Below are positions 1-7,619 of a stretch of DNA of 20,525 nucleotides, one piece after another (within the stretch, counting starts at the first letter, position 1; each line of letters opens with the position of its first letter). The stretch is taken from contig JAFPAZ010000108.1 in the NCBI GenBank assembly GCA_017390645.1, positions 1 to 20,525 on the forward strand, written 5' to 3'. Below the pieces are notes generated by a model. It was not told where the DNA came from. It was given only the letters and a program-made list of their open reading frames with translations, and did no database searches. The stretch is from Lachnospiraceae bacterium (GTDB taxonomy: Bacteria; Bacillota_A; Clostridia; Lachnospirales; Lachnospiraceae). A program made the position numbers and the translations under genes.

Positions 1-591
1 GAGCGTTACAGCATCATCCGTACTGTATCTGCAGTAGAGCGTTGTAATGTGGCTATTTTAGTCATTGATGCAAAGGAAGGTGTTACAGAACAGGACGCGA
101 AAATTGCCGGAATTGCCCACGAAAGGGGTAAGGCTATGATTATTGCCGTAAATAAGTGGGATGCAATCGAAAAAAATGATAAGACCATTTATAAATTTAC
201 GGAAGATATCCGTAGAACTTTGGCATACATGCCATATGCAGAATTAATTTTTATTTCTGCGGCTACGGGACAACGTCTGCCAAAATTATTTGAACTATTG
301 GATGCTGTCATTGAAAATCATGCCTTAAGAGTTGCAACCGGTGTTTTAAATGAAATTCTTTCTGAGGCGGTTGTTATGCAGCAACCACCTTCAGATAAAG
401 GAAAACGATTGAAGTTATACTACATTACCCAGGTATCAGTAAAACCACCTACTTTCGTTATTTTTGTAAATGATAAAGAATTAATGCATTTTTCTTATAC
501 AAGATATATTGAAAATAAAATCAGAGAGGCTTTTGGGTTCAGAGGTACACCTCTAAAATTTATTATCCGTGAACGAAAGGAAAAAGAATAA
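1..591 (+). CDS. der: Ribosome biogenesis GTPase Der, C-terminal part (5' end outside window)
   Basis: Der (EngA) is a two-G-domain GTPase that binds the 50S subunit during its assembly. The reading frame is open from base 1, so the window holds the last 196 residues. They contain the end of the second G domain, with the stretch SIIRTVSAVERCNVAILVID at window residues 4-23 (switch II to G3 region) and the G4 guanine-specificity motif NKWD at residues 51-54. The C-terminal KH-like domain follows and ends in a basic/acidic tail (RERKEKE). The first G domain and the P-loop of the second lie upstream. The gene is followed one base later by plsY and then gpsA, an arrangement that fits the der-gpsA neighbourhood of Bacillus. 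The identification rests on family recognition and is strong. Confidence 0.96.
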   Translation, partial: ERYSIIRTVSAVERCNVAILVIDAKEGVTEQDAKIAGIAHERGKAMIIAVNKWDAIEKNDKTIYKFTEDIRRTLAYMPYAELIFISAATGQRLPKLFELLDAVIENHALRVATGVLNEILSEAVVMQQPPSDKGKRLKLYYITQVSVKPPTFVIFVNDKELMHFSYTRYIENKIREAFGFRGTPLKFIIRERKEKE

Positions 592-592
592 G

Positions 593-1261
593 ATGGAAAG
601 AGTTTTATGTCTAATGATTGGTTACTGTTTTGGATTATTCCAAACAGGATACATATATGGTAGATTACATGGAATTGATATCAGGGAACATGGTAGCGGA
701 AATGCAGGAACTACCAATGTAGGAAGAATTCTTGGAAGAAAAGCTGGTGCTGTTGTATATATCGGAGATATTTCCAAGACTTTGATTGCATTAGGTATTG
801 TCAGAATCTTATATACCCAGTCACAGCCGGAACATTTGTATTTATATCTGGCATATGCAGGGTTGGGTGTTGTATTAGGACATATTTTCCCGTTTTATTT
901 GAAATTTAAGGGTGGAAAAGGAATTGCGGCCATGTCTGCAATCTTCGCATCCATGGACTGGCGTATTTGTGTGATAGCTATTTTAATTTTTGGAATGACT
1001 CTTTTGCTTACAAGATATGTTTCGCTGGGTTCTATTTTAATGTCAGTGGCTTTTTTGATTGAATATGTTATTTTTTCTCTTCAAAGCAGCTTTAACTGGT
1101 TTGGAGTAAAATTGAAAACTGAGATTCCAATGGAAATAACCATTGAGGGCAGTATTGTTATTTTTGTTCTGGCATTTATTGCGATTTATAAGCATAAATC
1201 AAATATTGTACGATTGATTCAAGGAACAGAAAATAAAGTAGGTTCGAAAAAGAAGGCATAG
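593..1261 (+). CDS. plsY: Acyl-phosphate:glycerol-3-phosphate acyltransferase PlsY
   Basis: PlsY is an integral membrane enzyme that transfers an acyl group from acyl-phosphate to sn-glycerol-3-phosphate, the first acylation step of phospholipid synthesis. At 222 residues it is close to the usual 200-220. Visible family motifs are GSGNAGTTNVGR near residues 34-45 and GHIFPFYLKFKGGKG in the middle; the rest is mostly hydrophobic helices. I chose the ATG at 593, one base after the der stop. An in-frame GTG 24 bases upstream would overlap der and add an unusual charged N-terminus (NERKKN). An AAAGG stands 12 bases before the ATG. The next gene, gpsA, makes the acceptor substrate, so the pair is functionally coherent. 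Confidence 0.93.
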   Translation: MERVLCLMIGYCFGLFQTGYIYGRLHGIDIREHGSGNAGTTNVGRILGRKAGAVVYIGDISKTLIALGIVRILYTQSQPEHLYLYLAYAGLGVVLGHIFPFYLKFKGGKGIAAMSAIFASMDWRICVIAILIFGMTLLLTRYVSLGSILMSVAFLIEYVIFSLQSSFNWFGVKLKTEIPMEITIEGSIVIFVLAFIAIYKHKSNIVRLIQGTENKVGSKKKA

Positions 1262-1273
1262 GGAGGAATTGGT

Positions 1274-2284
1274 TTGAAAAAAATTAGTGTAATTGGGGCC
1301 GGCAGTTGGGGAACTGCATTGGCATGTTTATTAAATGATAATCAACATAATGTAACCATTTGGTCTATTGATAAGAATGAAGTGGAAATGCTTACTACTT
1401 ATCGGGAACAAAAGGAAAAGCTGGCCGGAGTAAAGGTTGCAGATGAAATTAAGATAACTGCTGATTTGAAAGAGGCTTTGACAGATAAAGATATTGTTGT
1501 TATGGCAGTGCCATCCATTTTTGTCCGTTCTACTGCAAAGAAAATGGCAGAAGTGATAAGTGGAAGTCCTATTATTGTGAATGTTGCTAAAGGGATTGAA
1601 GAAAATACTCTTATGACTTTAACAGATATCATAAAGGAAGAATTACCTGGATATCAGGTGGCTGTTTTATCCGGACCTTCCCATGCAGAAGAAGTGGGAA
1701 GAAAAATACCAACTACCTGTGTAGTTGGTTCTTCCGACAAGGAAACCTGTGAAATTCTTCAGGATGTGTTTATGAATCAAGTATTTCGTGTATATACCAG
1801 CAGTGATGTTTTAGGAATTGAACTTGGCGGTGCCCTAAAGAATGTCATTGCATTGGCTGCCGGTATCAATGATGGACTTGGATATGGAGATAATTCAAAA
1901 GCAGCGCTTATGACAAGGGGAATTGCTGAGATTTCAAGACTTGGAGTAAAAATGGGAGCAAAAATGGAAACCTTTTATGGCTTGTCTGGAATTGGTGATT
2001 TGATTGTAACCTGCTCAAGTAAACATAGCCGTAATCGAAATGCCGGATACTACATTGGAAAAGGCATGTCTTATGAAGAAGCAATGAAAGAAGTGAAAAT
2101 GGTGGTAGAGGGCGTTTATTCAGCCAAAGCTGCTTATGCCTTATCGAAAAAATATGATTCACCACTTCCTATTATAGAACAGGTAAATAAGGTGTTGTTT
2201 GAGCAAAAAGCACCTACGGAAGCGGTGACAGAATTATTTTTAAGAGATAAGAAAATGGAAAGTGGAACTAATTTTTGGAATTAG
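1274..2284 (+). CDS. gpsA: NAD(P)H-dependent glycerol-3-phosphate dehydrogenase
   Basis: GpsA reduces dihydroxyacetone phosphate to sn-glycerol-3-phosphate in the cytoplasm, supplying PlsY encoded just upstream. The protein has 336 residues, normal for the family. The Rossmann nucleotide-binding motif GAGSWGTA begins at residue 8. The catalytic lysine region is GGALKNVIALAAGI, with the lysine at residue 189, followed by GLSGIGDL and the helical C-terminal domain. The start is TTG at 1274, read from GGGAGGAA at 1261-1268 with about 5 bases spacing; no ATG lies closer to the Rossmann motif. Its TAG stop overlaps the AGGAGG of the following gene, which supports co-transcription. Confidence 0.95.
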   Translation: MKKISVIGAGSWGTALACLLNDNQHNVTIWSIDKNEVEMLTTYREQKEKLAGVKVADEIKITADLKEALTDKDIVVMAVPSIFVRSTAKKMAEVISGSPIIVNVAKGIEENTLMTLTDIIKEELPGYQVAVLSGPSHAEEVGRKIPTTCVVGSSDKETCEILQDVFMNQVFRVYTSSDVLGIELGGALKNVIALAAGINDGLGYGDNSKAALMTRGIAEISRLGVKMGAKMETFYGLSGIGDLIVTCSSKHSRNRNAGYYIGKGMSYEEAMKEVKMVVEGVYSAKAAYALSKKYDSPLPIIEQVNKVLFEQKAPTEAVTELFLRDKKMESGTNFWN

Positions 2285-2296
2285 GAGGCGTAGGAA

Positions 2297-3124
2297 ATGA
2301 GCAAATTAAGTGATTGTTATAAAAGTCTGATAAATCAGGTAAACTTTAAACCGGCTGTCGGAATTGTATTGGGTTCCGGACTTGGAAATTATGCGGATAC
2401 CATTCAGGTAGTGCAGACCATAGAATACAGTAGCATTGCAGGTTTTCCGATTTCAACAGTGTCCGGCCATAAAGGAAGATATGTGTTTGGCTATGTAGAA
2501 AATGTACCGGTGGTAATTATGCAGGGAAGGGTACATTATTATGAAGGTTATTCTATGGAAGATGTGGTACTGCCAATCCGCTTAATGGGACTTATGGGTA
2601 TTGAAAATCTAATTTTGACCAATGCAGCGGGAGGATTAGATGAAGATATGAAACCTGGAGATTTGATGTTAATTACAGATCAGATTAGTAGTTTTGTACC
2701 TTCTCCTTTGATTGGAAAAAATGATGATTCACTAGGTACCAGATTTCCAGATATGTCCAATATTTATAATAAAGATTTACAAAATCTGGCCCGAAATGTA
2801 GCCTATGCGAATGGAATCTCATTAAGGGAAGGTGTGTATGTTCAGTTTACCGGACCTAATTATGAATCACCGGCTGAAGTACGGATGGCAAAATTACTAG
2901 GTGGAAATGCGGTAGGAATGAGTACGGCCTGTGAAGCAGTAGCAGCAAATCATATGGGTATTAAATTAATGGGAATATCCTGCATTTCAAATTTAGCCAG
3001 CGGAATCAGTGAAACTCCATTAAATCATTTGGAAGTAAAGCAGGCTGCGGACAGAGTGGCGCCGGTATTCCAAAGACTGGTAACCGAAATAGTTAAGGTT
3101 TTGAAAACAAATATTGAACGTTAA
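2297..3124 (+). CDS. Purine nucleoside phosphorylase (trimeric, high-affinity guanosine/inosine type)
   Basis: This enzyme splits purine nucleosides with phosphate to the free base and (deoxy)ribose-1-phosphate (purine salvage). The 275-residue protein belongs to the trimeric PNP/MTAP family. It shows the phosphate-binding GSGLG at residues 26-30, SGHKGR, the MQGRVHYYEGY segment, NAAGG, GPNYESPAE, the VGMSTACEA block, and CISNLASGI, whose Asn is at the position expected to read 6-oxopurines. It is not the hexameric DeoD type. The start ATG has AGGAGG at 2283-2288, 8 bases upstream and overlapping the gpsA stop. No terminator is visible behind it. The next open frame begins inside its last codons, and this junction looks rearranged (see the following entry). 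Confidence 0.92.
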   Translation: MSKLSDCYKSLINQVNFKPAVGIVLGSGLGNYADTIQVVQTIEYSSIAGFPISTVSGHKGRYVFGYVENVPVVIMQGRVHYYEGYSMEDVVLPIRLMGLMGIENLILTNAAGGLDEDMKPGDLMLITDQISSFVPSPLIGKNDDSLGTRFPDMSNIYNKDLQNLARNVAYANGISLREGVYVQFTGPNYESPAEVRMAKLLGGNAVGMSTACEAVAANHMGIKLMGISCISNLASGISETPLNHLEVKQAADRVAPVFQRLVTEIVKVLKTNIER

Positions 3125-3608
3125 TAATAAGAACTTGAATATTTTAGGATTATGCTTAGAAAAGTGTGGTGAGACAGATTTGATTTGTATTACCACATTT
3201 TTTGATAATTTTGTTGTTACATATAAGGTGAAAAGCAAACAAAAAATGTCTCAGTCAGAACTGGATCGATGTAAGGCTGGTATGAATGCTTTTTATACAG
3301 CTAATATTGAACCGGCAGCTAATGCATTTAAAACTACAGATACCTCTATTATAGCGACGTATTTGAGTACTTCTCCTCAAAAAATTGAAGAATTAAAAGG
3401 TATATATGCGAAAACGGAAGAGGAGCATAAAAATTTAGAGATTACAGAAGGATATTCTTTGACGATCGAATTTAAATTTAAAGGAAGTTCAGGTACTGCG
3501 AAATCAAAATCAAAAATTAACGTTATTAAAATGAATGGTAAATGGACGTTTGACTATTTTACCTCAGGCAACGGCAATGCTTTTGCAATTGATGGTTTGA
3601 TTGAATAA
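3114..3608 (+). CDS. Hypothetical protein; C-terminal half of a family whose complete member is the next gene (probable 5'-truncated remnant)
   Basis: I recognise no named family. From about base 3201 to the stop, the 135 residues line up almost end to end with the last 138 residues of the next gene. FDNFVVTYKVKSKQKM matches GDDVKISYEIKKKEKM without gaps, and the C-termini share GY.L, NVIK.NG.W..DYFT. At DNA level 36 of 44 bases match between 3519-3562 and 4544-4587 (counted by eye). The zinc ribbon, membrane helix and first outer segment of the paralogue are absent. The roughly 30 codons before 3201 resemble nothing in it. The only upstream start is a TTG overlapping the nucleoside phosphorylase stop with no clear RBS; an ATG at 3246 lies 15 bases from a weak AAGGTG. 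I infer a 5' deletion remnant that keeps an open frame, so it is either recent or still translated. Confidence 0.5.
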   Translation: MNVNNKNLNILGLCLEKCGETDLICITTFFDNFVVTYKVKSKQKMSQSELDRCKAGMNAFYTANIEPAANAFKTTDTSIIATYLSTSPQKIEELKGIYAKTEEEHKNLEITEGYSLTIEFKFKGSSGTAKSKSKINVIKMNGKWTFDYFTSGNGNAFAIDGLIE

Positions 3609-3636
3609 TTTTATGTTAACTTATAATAACTTGGAT

Positions 3637-3666
3637 TTGACAAAATAATACATTATATGATAAGAT
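3637..3666 (+). promoter_or_regulatory. Sigma-A-type promoter for the zinc-ribbon membrane protein gene
   Basis: A perfect -35 TTGACA (3637-3642) is followed after 18 bases by TAAGAT (3661-3666, four of six matches to TATAAT). It lies in AT-rich DNA between the truncated paralogue and the GGAGGAG ribosome site of the next gene at 3695-3701. This gives the gene its own transcription start, separate from the der-plsY-gpsA-nucleoside phosphorylase unit. Confidence 0.65.
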
Positions 3667-3707
3667 ATTGCCCATGTGTAATATATAAATTAACGGAGGA
3701 GAATTTT

Positions 3708-4634
3708 ATGAAATTTTGTACTAAGTGTGGAAAACAATTAGAAGAAAATGAGGTTTGTTCCTGCAGTACACAGGAAGTAACACAGAATGTAATGAACTAT
3801 CAACCGGAACAGCAGGTAAATCAGGATACATTTTACCAATCAAATCAGTCTGCCTATAACGCTACTGATAATCAGCCGGTTTTTAACGCAGATGCTTTTA
3901 ATCAGCCAGTGAATGGTTCGTCCAAAAAAGCTCTCATTGGTTTGGTTGCAGCAGTTGCAGTAGTTGTTGTATTAGGCGTGTTGTTGGTTGTGTCTTTAGG
4001 TGGTGGTTATAAAAAACCACTAGATAAAATTTGCAAAACCATAAATAAACAGGAAAAGGATTTTGATAAACTTGTAGCCGTATTTTTACCTGATTTTGCA
4101 GGTGATGCTTATTCAGATTTTATGAAAATCATGAGAGATAATGATGAAATAGCAGATATGTACGAAGAAATGGAAGATAGTATTGATGAAATATATGCGT
4201 CTTTGGAAGATGAATTTGGTGATGATGTAAAAATTTCTTATGAAATCAAAAAGAAAGAAAAAATGGATAAGGATGATTTAGAAGATATTGAAGAAACCAT
4301 TCATGATATATATGATGGTTATCTTGAAAGTGTTGTTGATGAAATTGATGACATGGATTCTTCTGACTGGGAAGACATGGCAGATGAATTAGATGTTACA
4401 GAAGGCAAGGCAAAAAAAGCAGGAAAAGTGGTAAAAAACTTCGCTAAAGATTTAGAAAAAGCTAAAGTTTCTTCTGGATATACATTAAAAGTGAAGATTA
4501 AAATCGCAGGTGATGATAATGATATCAGCGAAACCTTTGAATTTAATGTAATAAAAGTGAATGGTGACTGGATGATTGACTATTTTACTTTATTTGAAGA
4601 AAATTCAAGTATGTTATATGATTTGATGTATTAA
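3708..4634 (+). CDS. Zinc-ribbon, single-pass membrane protein with acidic extracytoplasmic domain (unknown function)
   Basis: The 308-residue protein starts at ATG 3708, 6 bases after GGAGGAG (3695-3701). Residues 4-19 form a short zinc ribbon (C4, C7, C17, C19; starts MKFCTKCGK). Residues 20-70 are a Gln/Asn-rich linker. Residues 75-97 are one strongly hydrophobic helix, preceded by KK, so the ribbon is probably cytoplasmic and the C-terminal 210 residues outside. The outer part is rich in Asp and Glu, predicted helical, and ends in a beta-rich segment (NVIKVNGDWMIDYFT) like those of DUF4878-type lipoprotein tails. Zinc-ribbon plus transmembrane proteins are common in Firmicutes, but their roles are mostly unknown. 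It has its own promoter and a shortened paralogue upstream. It lies next to spoIVA, but nothing in the sequence shows a sporulation role. Confidence 0.75.
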   Translation: MKFCTKCGKQLEENEVCSCSTQEVTQNVMNYQPEQQVNQDTFYQSNQSAYNATDNQPVFNADAFNQPVNGSSKKALIGLVAAVAVVVVLGVLLVVSLGGGYKKPLDKICKTINKQEKDFDKLVAVFLPDFAGDAYSDFMKIMRDNDEIADMYEEMEDSIDEIYASLEDEFGDDVKISYEIKKKEKMDKDDLEDIEETIHDIYDGYLESVVDEIDDMDSSDWEDMADELDVTEGKAKKAGKVVKNFAKDLEKAKVSSGYTLKVKIKIAGDDNDISETFEFNVIKVNGDWMIDYFTLFEENSSMLYDLMY

Positions 4635-4731
4635 TTTTTTCATAATGGCATAGGATATAAAAACATTTTTGTTGCTAATTTTATTGATATTCCACTTAAG
4701 AATATTTCTTGAATTAGCAGGATAAATTTAT

Positions 4732-4760
4732 GCATAATCATTCCCCCTTGAACATATACT
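4732..4760 (+). promoter_or_regulatory. Sigma-E-like promoter of spoIVA
   Basis: GCATAAT (4732-4738) and CATATACT (4753-4760), separated by 14 bases, resemble the mother-cell sigma-E consensus (roughly KMATATT, 14-15 bases, CATACAAT). spoIVA is a classic sigma-E gene in Bacillus, so a promoter of this type is expected here. The predicted start would be near 4766-4768, inside the loop or 3' arm of the hairpin described next. A poorer sigma-A reading also exists: TTGAAT 4709-4714, 18 bases, CATAAT 4733-4738. Assignment by eye only. Confidence 0.55.
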
Positions 4761-4789
4761 TTACTAGTATATACAAGGGGGAATTTTTT
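4741..4789 (+). terminator. Terminator-like hairpin containing the spoIVA ribosome binding site
   Basis: TTCCCCCTTG (4741-4750) pairs perfectly with CAAGGGGGAA (4774-4783). An inner stem ATATACT (4754-4760) pairs with AGTATAT (4766-4772) around the loop TTACT. Six T follow at 4784-4789. This is a good intrinsic terminator for the zinc-ribbon gene, which has no other. The AAGGGGG at 4775-4781 in its 3' arm is also the Shine-Dalgarno site of spoIVA, 8 bases before the GTG at 4790. Upstream transcripts would thus be stopped, or carry a masked RBS. Confidence 0.75.
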
Positions 4790-6265
4790 GTGGAGCAGTC
4801 ATTTGAAATTTATGAACACATGAAAGCAAGAACAAATGGTGAAATTTATTTTGGCATTGTAGGACCTGTTCGTACCGGTAAATCAACATTTATCAAACGT
4901 TTTATGGATTTGTTTGTATTGCCTAATATAGAAAATGAGACTGACCGGAAACAGGCATTGGATGAAATGCCACAGTCTGCCGGGGGAACTACAGTCATGA
5001 CAACGGAACCAAAATTTATACCGAAGGAGGCAGTTACCATTCATATTAATGAGGATGTATCTTTTAAAGTACGTCTTGTAGATTGTGTTGGTTTTATGGT
5101 TGATGGTGCCACGGGACATCTGGAAAATGAGAAGGAGAGAAATGTAAAAACGCCATGGTTTGATTATGATATTCCTTTTTCAAAAGCTGCAGAAATCGGT
5201 ACTCAAAAGGTAATTCATGATCATTCTACAGTAGGAATCGTGGTTACCACAGATGGTTCTTTTGGTTCGATTAAAAGAGAAGATTATGAAGCAGCAGAAG
5301 AAAAAACCATAGCAGAATTAAAAGCATTACATAAACCTTTTATCGTAATTTTAAATTCTTTATACCCTTATTCGAAAGAAACGAGGGAATTAGAGCAAAG
5401 ATTAAATGAAAAATACCAGGTAAAAGTGATTTCCATGAATTGTGACCAACTAAGAAAAGAAGATATCTCCCGGATGATGGAAGGTTTGTTATTAGAATTT
5501 CCATTGCTAGAAATACAGTTTCAACTTCCAAAATGGGTAGAAATGATGGAAGAAAATCATCCTTTGAAAGAAGCAATGGTACGGGTAGGCATGGAAATGG
5601 TACATTCCATGAATATGATGAGGGATGTATATGATTATGACTATGGTGAGAAAGAATATATTCAGCAAATTAAATTAGATCATATTGATCTTTCTACAGG
5701 AACAGCCTATATTATTATAAAACTGGATGATAAATACTATTATGAGTTGCTGAGTCAAATGTTGGATATGAAAATTGAATCTGAATTTGATTTCATTCGT
5801 CTTTTAAAGAACCTTGCTAAAAACAGAGGGGAATATGACAAGGTTTCTGATGCTTTATGTGATGTTCAGATAAAAGGATACGGAACGGTAGCACCTACCA
5901 AAGAGCAAATTACTTTAGATAAGCCGGAAATTATTAGACATGGTAACAAATTTGGCGTAAAGATTAAAGCAGTAGCTCCGTCTATTCATTTTATCAAAGC
6001 AAATGTAACGACAGAAATTGCACCGATCGTAGGAAGTGAAGAGCAGGCAAAGGATTTGATTTCTTATATGGAAGCAGATTCCAAGGATAATCCGGAGGCA
6101 ATCTGGGACGTAAATATTTTCGGAAAGACCATAGAACAATTAGTGGAAGAAGGGATTCGAACTAAGACTTCGAAGATGAAAGAAGAGAGTCAGTTGAAAC
6201 TGCAGGATACTATGGAGAAAATTGTAAACGAAGGAAATGGCGGTTTGATTTGCATTATTATTTAG
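4790..6265 (+). CDS. spoIVA: Stage IV sporulation protein A (spore coat morphogenetic ATPase)
   Basis: SpoIVA is a TRAFAC-derived ATPase made in the mother cell that polymerises on the forespore surface and anchors the spore coat. The GTG at 4790 gives 491 residues, against 492 for B. subtilis. AAGGGGG stands 8 bases upstream. Visible features are a Walker A GPVRTGKS at residues 25-32, GGTTVMTTEPKF (the region holding the sensor threonines), a Walker B-like VRLVDCVGF, the FGSI and ILNSLYPYS blocks of the ATPase part, and the hydrophobic C-terminus GGLICIII. An in-frame ATG at 4730 with AGGA 7 bases before it would add 20 residues. It lies in the promoter/hairpin and is less likely. The presence of this gene implies an endospore former. 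It is transcribed alone, ending at the terminator 6266-6301. Confidence 0.95.
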   Translation: MEQSFEIYEHMKARTNGEIYFGIVGPVRTGKSTFIKRFMDLFVLPNIENETDRKQALDEMPQSAGGTTVMTTEPKFIPKEAVTIHINEDVSFKVRLVDCVGFMVDGATGHLENEKERNVKTPWFDYDIPFSKAAEIGTQKVIHDHSTVGIVVTTDGSFGSIKREDYEAAEEKTIAELKALHKPFIVILNSLYPYSKETRELEQRLNEKYQVKVISMNCDQLRKEDISRMMEGLLLEFPLLEIQFQLPKWVEMMEENHPLKEAMVRVGMEMVHSMNMMRDVYDYDYGEKEYIQQIKLDHIDLSTGTAYIIIKLDDKYYYELLSQMLDMKIESEFDFIRLLKNLAKNRGEYDKVSDALCDVQIKGYGTVAPTKEQITLDKPEIIRHGNKFGVKIKAVAPSIHFIKANVTTEIAPIVGSEEQAKDLISYMEADSKDNPEAIWDVNIFGKTIEQLVEEGIRTKTSKMKEESQLKLQDTMEKIVNEGNGGLICIII

Positions 6266-6301
6266 AAAAAAGCACGATAGATTTTAACTATCGTGCTTTT
6301 T
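6266..6301. terminator. Bidirectional intrinsic terminator between spoIVA and the minus-strand ATPase gene
   Basis: GCACGATAG (6272-6280) and CTATCGTGC (6288-6296) form a perfect 9-bp stem with the loop ATTTTAA. It is flanked by an A-run (6266-6271) and a T-run (6297-6301), so it works in both directions. It begins directly after the spoIVA stop and lies 18 bases beyond the stop of the convergent gene. Confidence 0.92.
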
Positions 6302-6318
6302 CAAATCTTTCTTCTTGA

Positions 6319-7581
6319 TTATTTTTCTTCTTTTGATTGGTTACGTTTTACCAACGTTGAGAAATATTCAGCAAAATAAACACGAATAATTCTGTTTGGT
6401 ACAACAAAGGTAGATGTAAACTTGTCTGAATCTTTGTATGTCAGATAACCATTATAGAACAAAATTGCAATGGAATTATTTTTAGGATTATTACTTAATG
6501 ATTTGTAGTTTTCTACCAATTGTCCCTTGATGCATTCTTCTTCCAATAGTTCTTTTAAGAAATCAAACTTCTGAGAAGTATTTACCAGTTCCAGAGAGGA
6601 TTCAATGTTTGAAAAATCATGCATAACATTTGGATCCATCACCTTATCCGGTGCAATTCCTTGTTCAATTAAGTGATCAAGGAAATACATTACTAAATTA
6701 CCATTACATAATGATTCTGAGCTTTCTTTACAGAATTTATATCCGCCGTACTGTTTCTCGATGTATTCCAGAATTTCGAGTTTTTCTGCTTCGCTATAAG
6801 TTTCCGGAAGGCATTCATCTAATACTTTTCTTGTTTCTTCTTTGGTAAAGCCGGAGATAGAAGCAAAATTTTTCTTTGAGCTGATATCTTTTGTAACGTT
6901 AAATTCGTCTGATATTTCATATCTTGTAATAGGATTTACACCGGTTGCAAAGAAACGGTCAACGACACCTTGTTCTGTAGCTTTTTTTATTTCAACATAA
7001 AATGCTTTGATGAAACCGCCATCTTCCAGTGATTTTTTGTAGGTATTAGAATTTCCTTTAATAAGTCCATTTACAAAAGAATCGTATTCATCGATAATAA
7101 TATAAATCTTATTTTTTAGTCCCAGTCCTTTGAAGGAAATCATAAAATCGCCTAAAATACTAGCTGGAGCAGAATCATAATTTAATGAAATTGGAAGGGA
7201 GTAGCGGTATGAAAATTCTTTAATACTACGAATTACAATTTCTTTAAATGTGTTTTGTTGTTGCTCTAACGGCATACCGGTGTTTAGTGTTAAACCGGAA
7301 AAATTAAATTTTAGTATGTAGTAACTGTTTCTTTTTTCGGTTGGATGATCGTAAATATACAATCCTTTAAATAAAGTATCAAATTCAGAATCTTTATCAA
7401 TGGCATAGTAAGCATCCAGCATGGTTGTAAGTAAACTTTTTCCAAAACGACGTGGACGGAAGAACATTGCAATTTTATTGAATTTTTCTAAATCTTCAAT
7501 ATAGTTGGTTTTATCTACGTACATGTAGTTCTCACGTCGAATTACTTCAAAATCAGATAAAGAATAAGGTATTTTTTTCAT
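6319..7581 (-). CDS. AAA-ATPase-like protein (PF09820 type) lacking the usual C-terminal PD-(D/E)XK nuclease domain
   Basis: This 420-residue protein belongs to the large AAA-ATPase-like family of anaerobic Firmicutes and Bacteroidetes whose members normally carry a PDDEXK_9 nuclease domain at the end. The N-terminus is typical: MKKIPYSLSDFEVI, then YVDKTNYI. The Walker A variant RPRRFGKS is at residues 42-49 and the Walker B IIIDEYD at 161-167. It stops after an IRVYFAEYFSTL segment, roughly where family members enter the nuclease domain (often 500-560 residues in total). The convergent terminator follows within 20 bases, so the short end appears settled rather than a fresh break. The RBS is GGAGG (plus-strand 7591-7595). 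It is the only minus-strand gene. Cellular role is unknown; these genes are often multicopy and mobile in distribution. Confidence 0.82.
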   Translation of the reverse strand: MKKIPYSLSDFEVIRRENYMYVDKTNYIEDLEKFNKIAMFFRPRRFGKSLLTTMLDAYYAIDKDSEFDTLFKGLYIYDHPTEKRNSYYILKFNFSGLTLNTGMPLEQQQNTFKEIVIRSIKEFSYRYSLPISLNYDSAPASILGDFMISFKGLGLKNKIYIIIDEYDSFVNGLIKGNSNTYKKSLEDGGFIKAFYVEIKKATEQGVVDRFFATGVNPITRYEISDEFNVTKDISSKKNFASISGFTKEETRKVLDECLPETYSEAEKLEILEYIEKQYGGYKFCKESSESLCNGNLVMYFLDHLIEQGIAPDKVMDPNVMHDFSNIESSLELVNTSQKFDFLKELLEEECIKGQLVENYKSLSNNPKNNSIAILFYNGYLTYKDSDKFTSTFVVPNRIIRVYFAEYFSTLVKRNQSKEEK

Positions 7582-7619
7582 ATTGACAAGCCTCCATTTG
7601 TTGTTTCTTTCTGTTTTAA

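Noticed and set aside
3125..3200. Frameshifted N-terminal half of the zinc-ribbon paralogue
   Set aside because: All three forward frames were read by eye and none shows a zinc ribbon, a membrane helix or similarity to the complete copy, so a deletion is more likely than a frameshift.
4730..4789. In-frame ATG at 4730 (AGGA 7 bases upstream) as the spoIVA start, giving a 511-residue protein
   Set aside because: The added 20 residues run through the promoter and hairpin and match nothing in SpoIVA. The GTG at 4790 has a better AAGGGGG site and gives 491 residues against 492 in B. subtilis.
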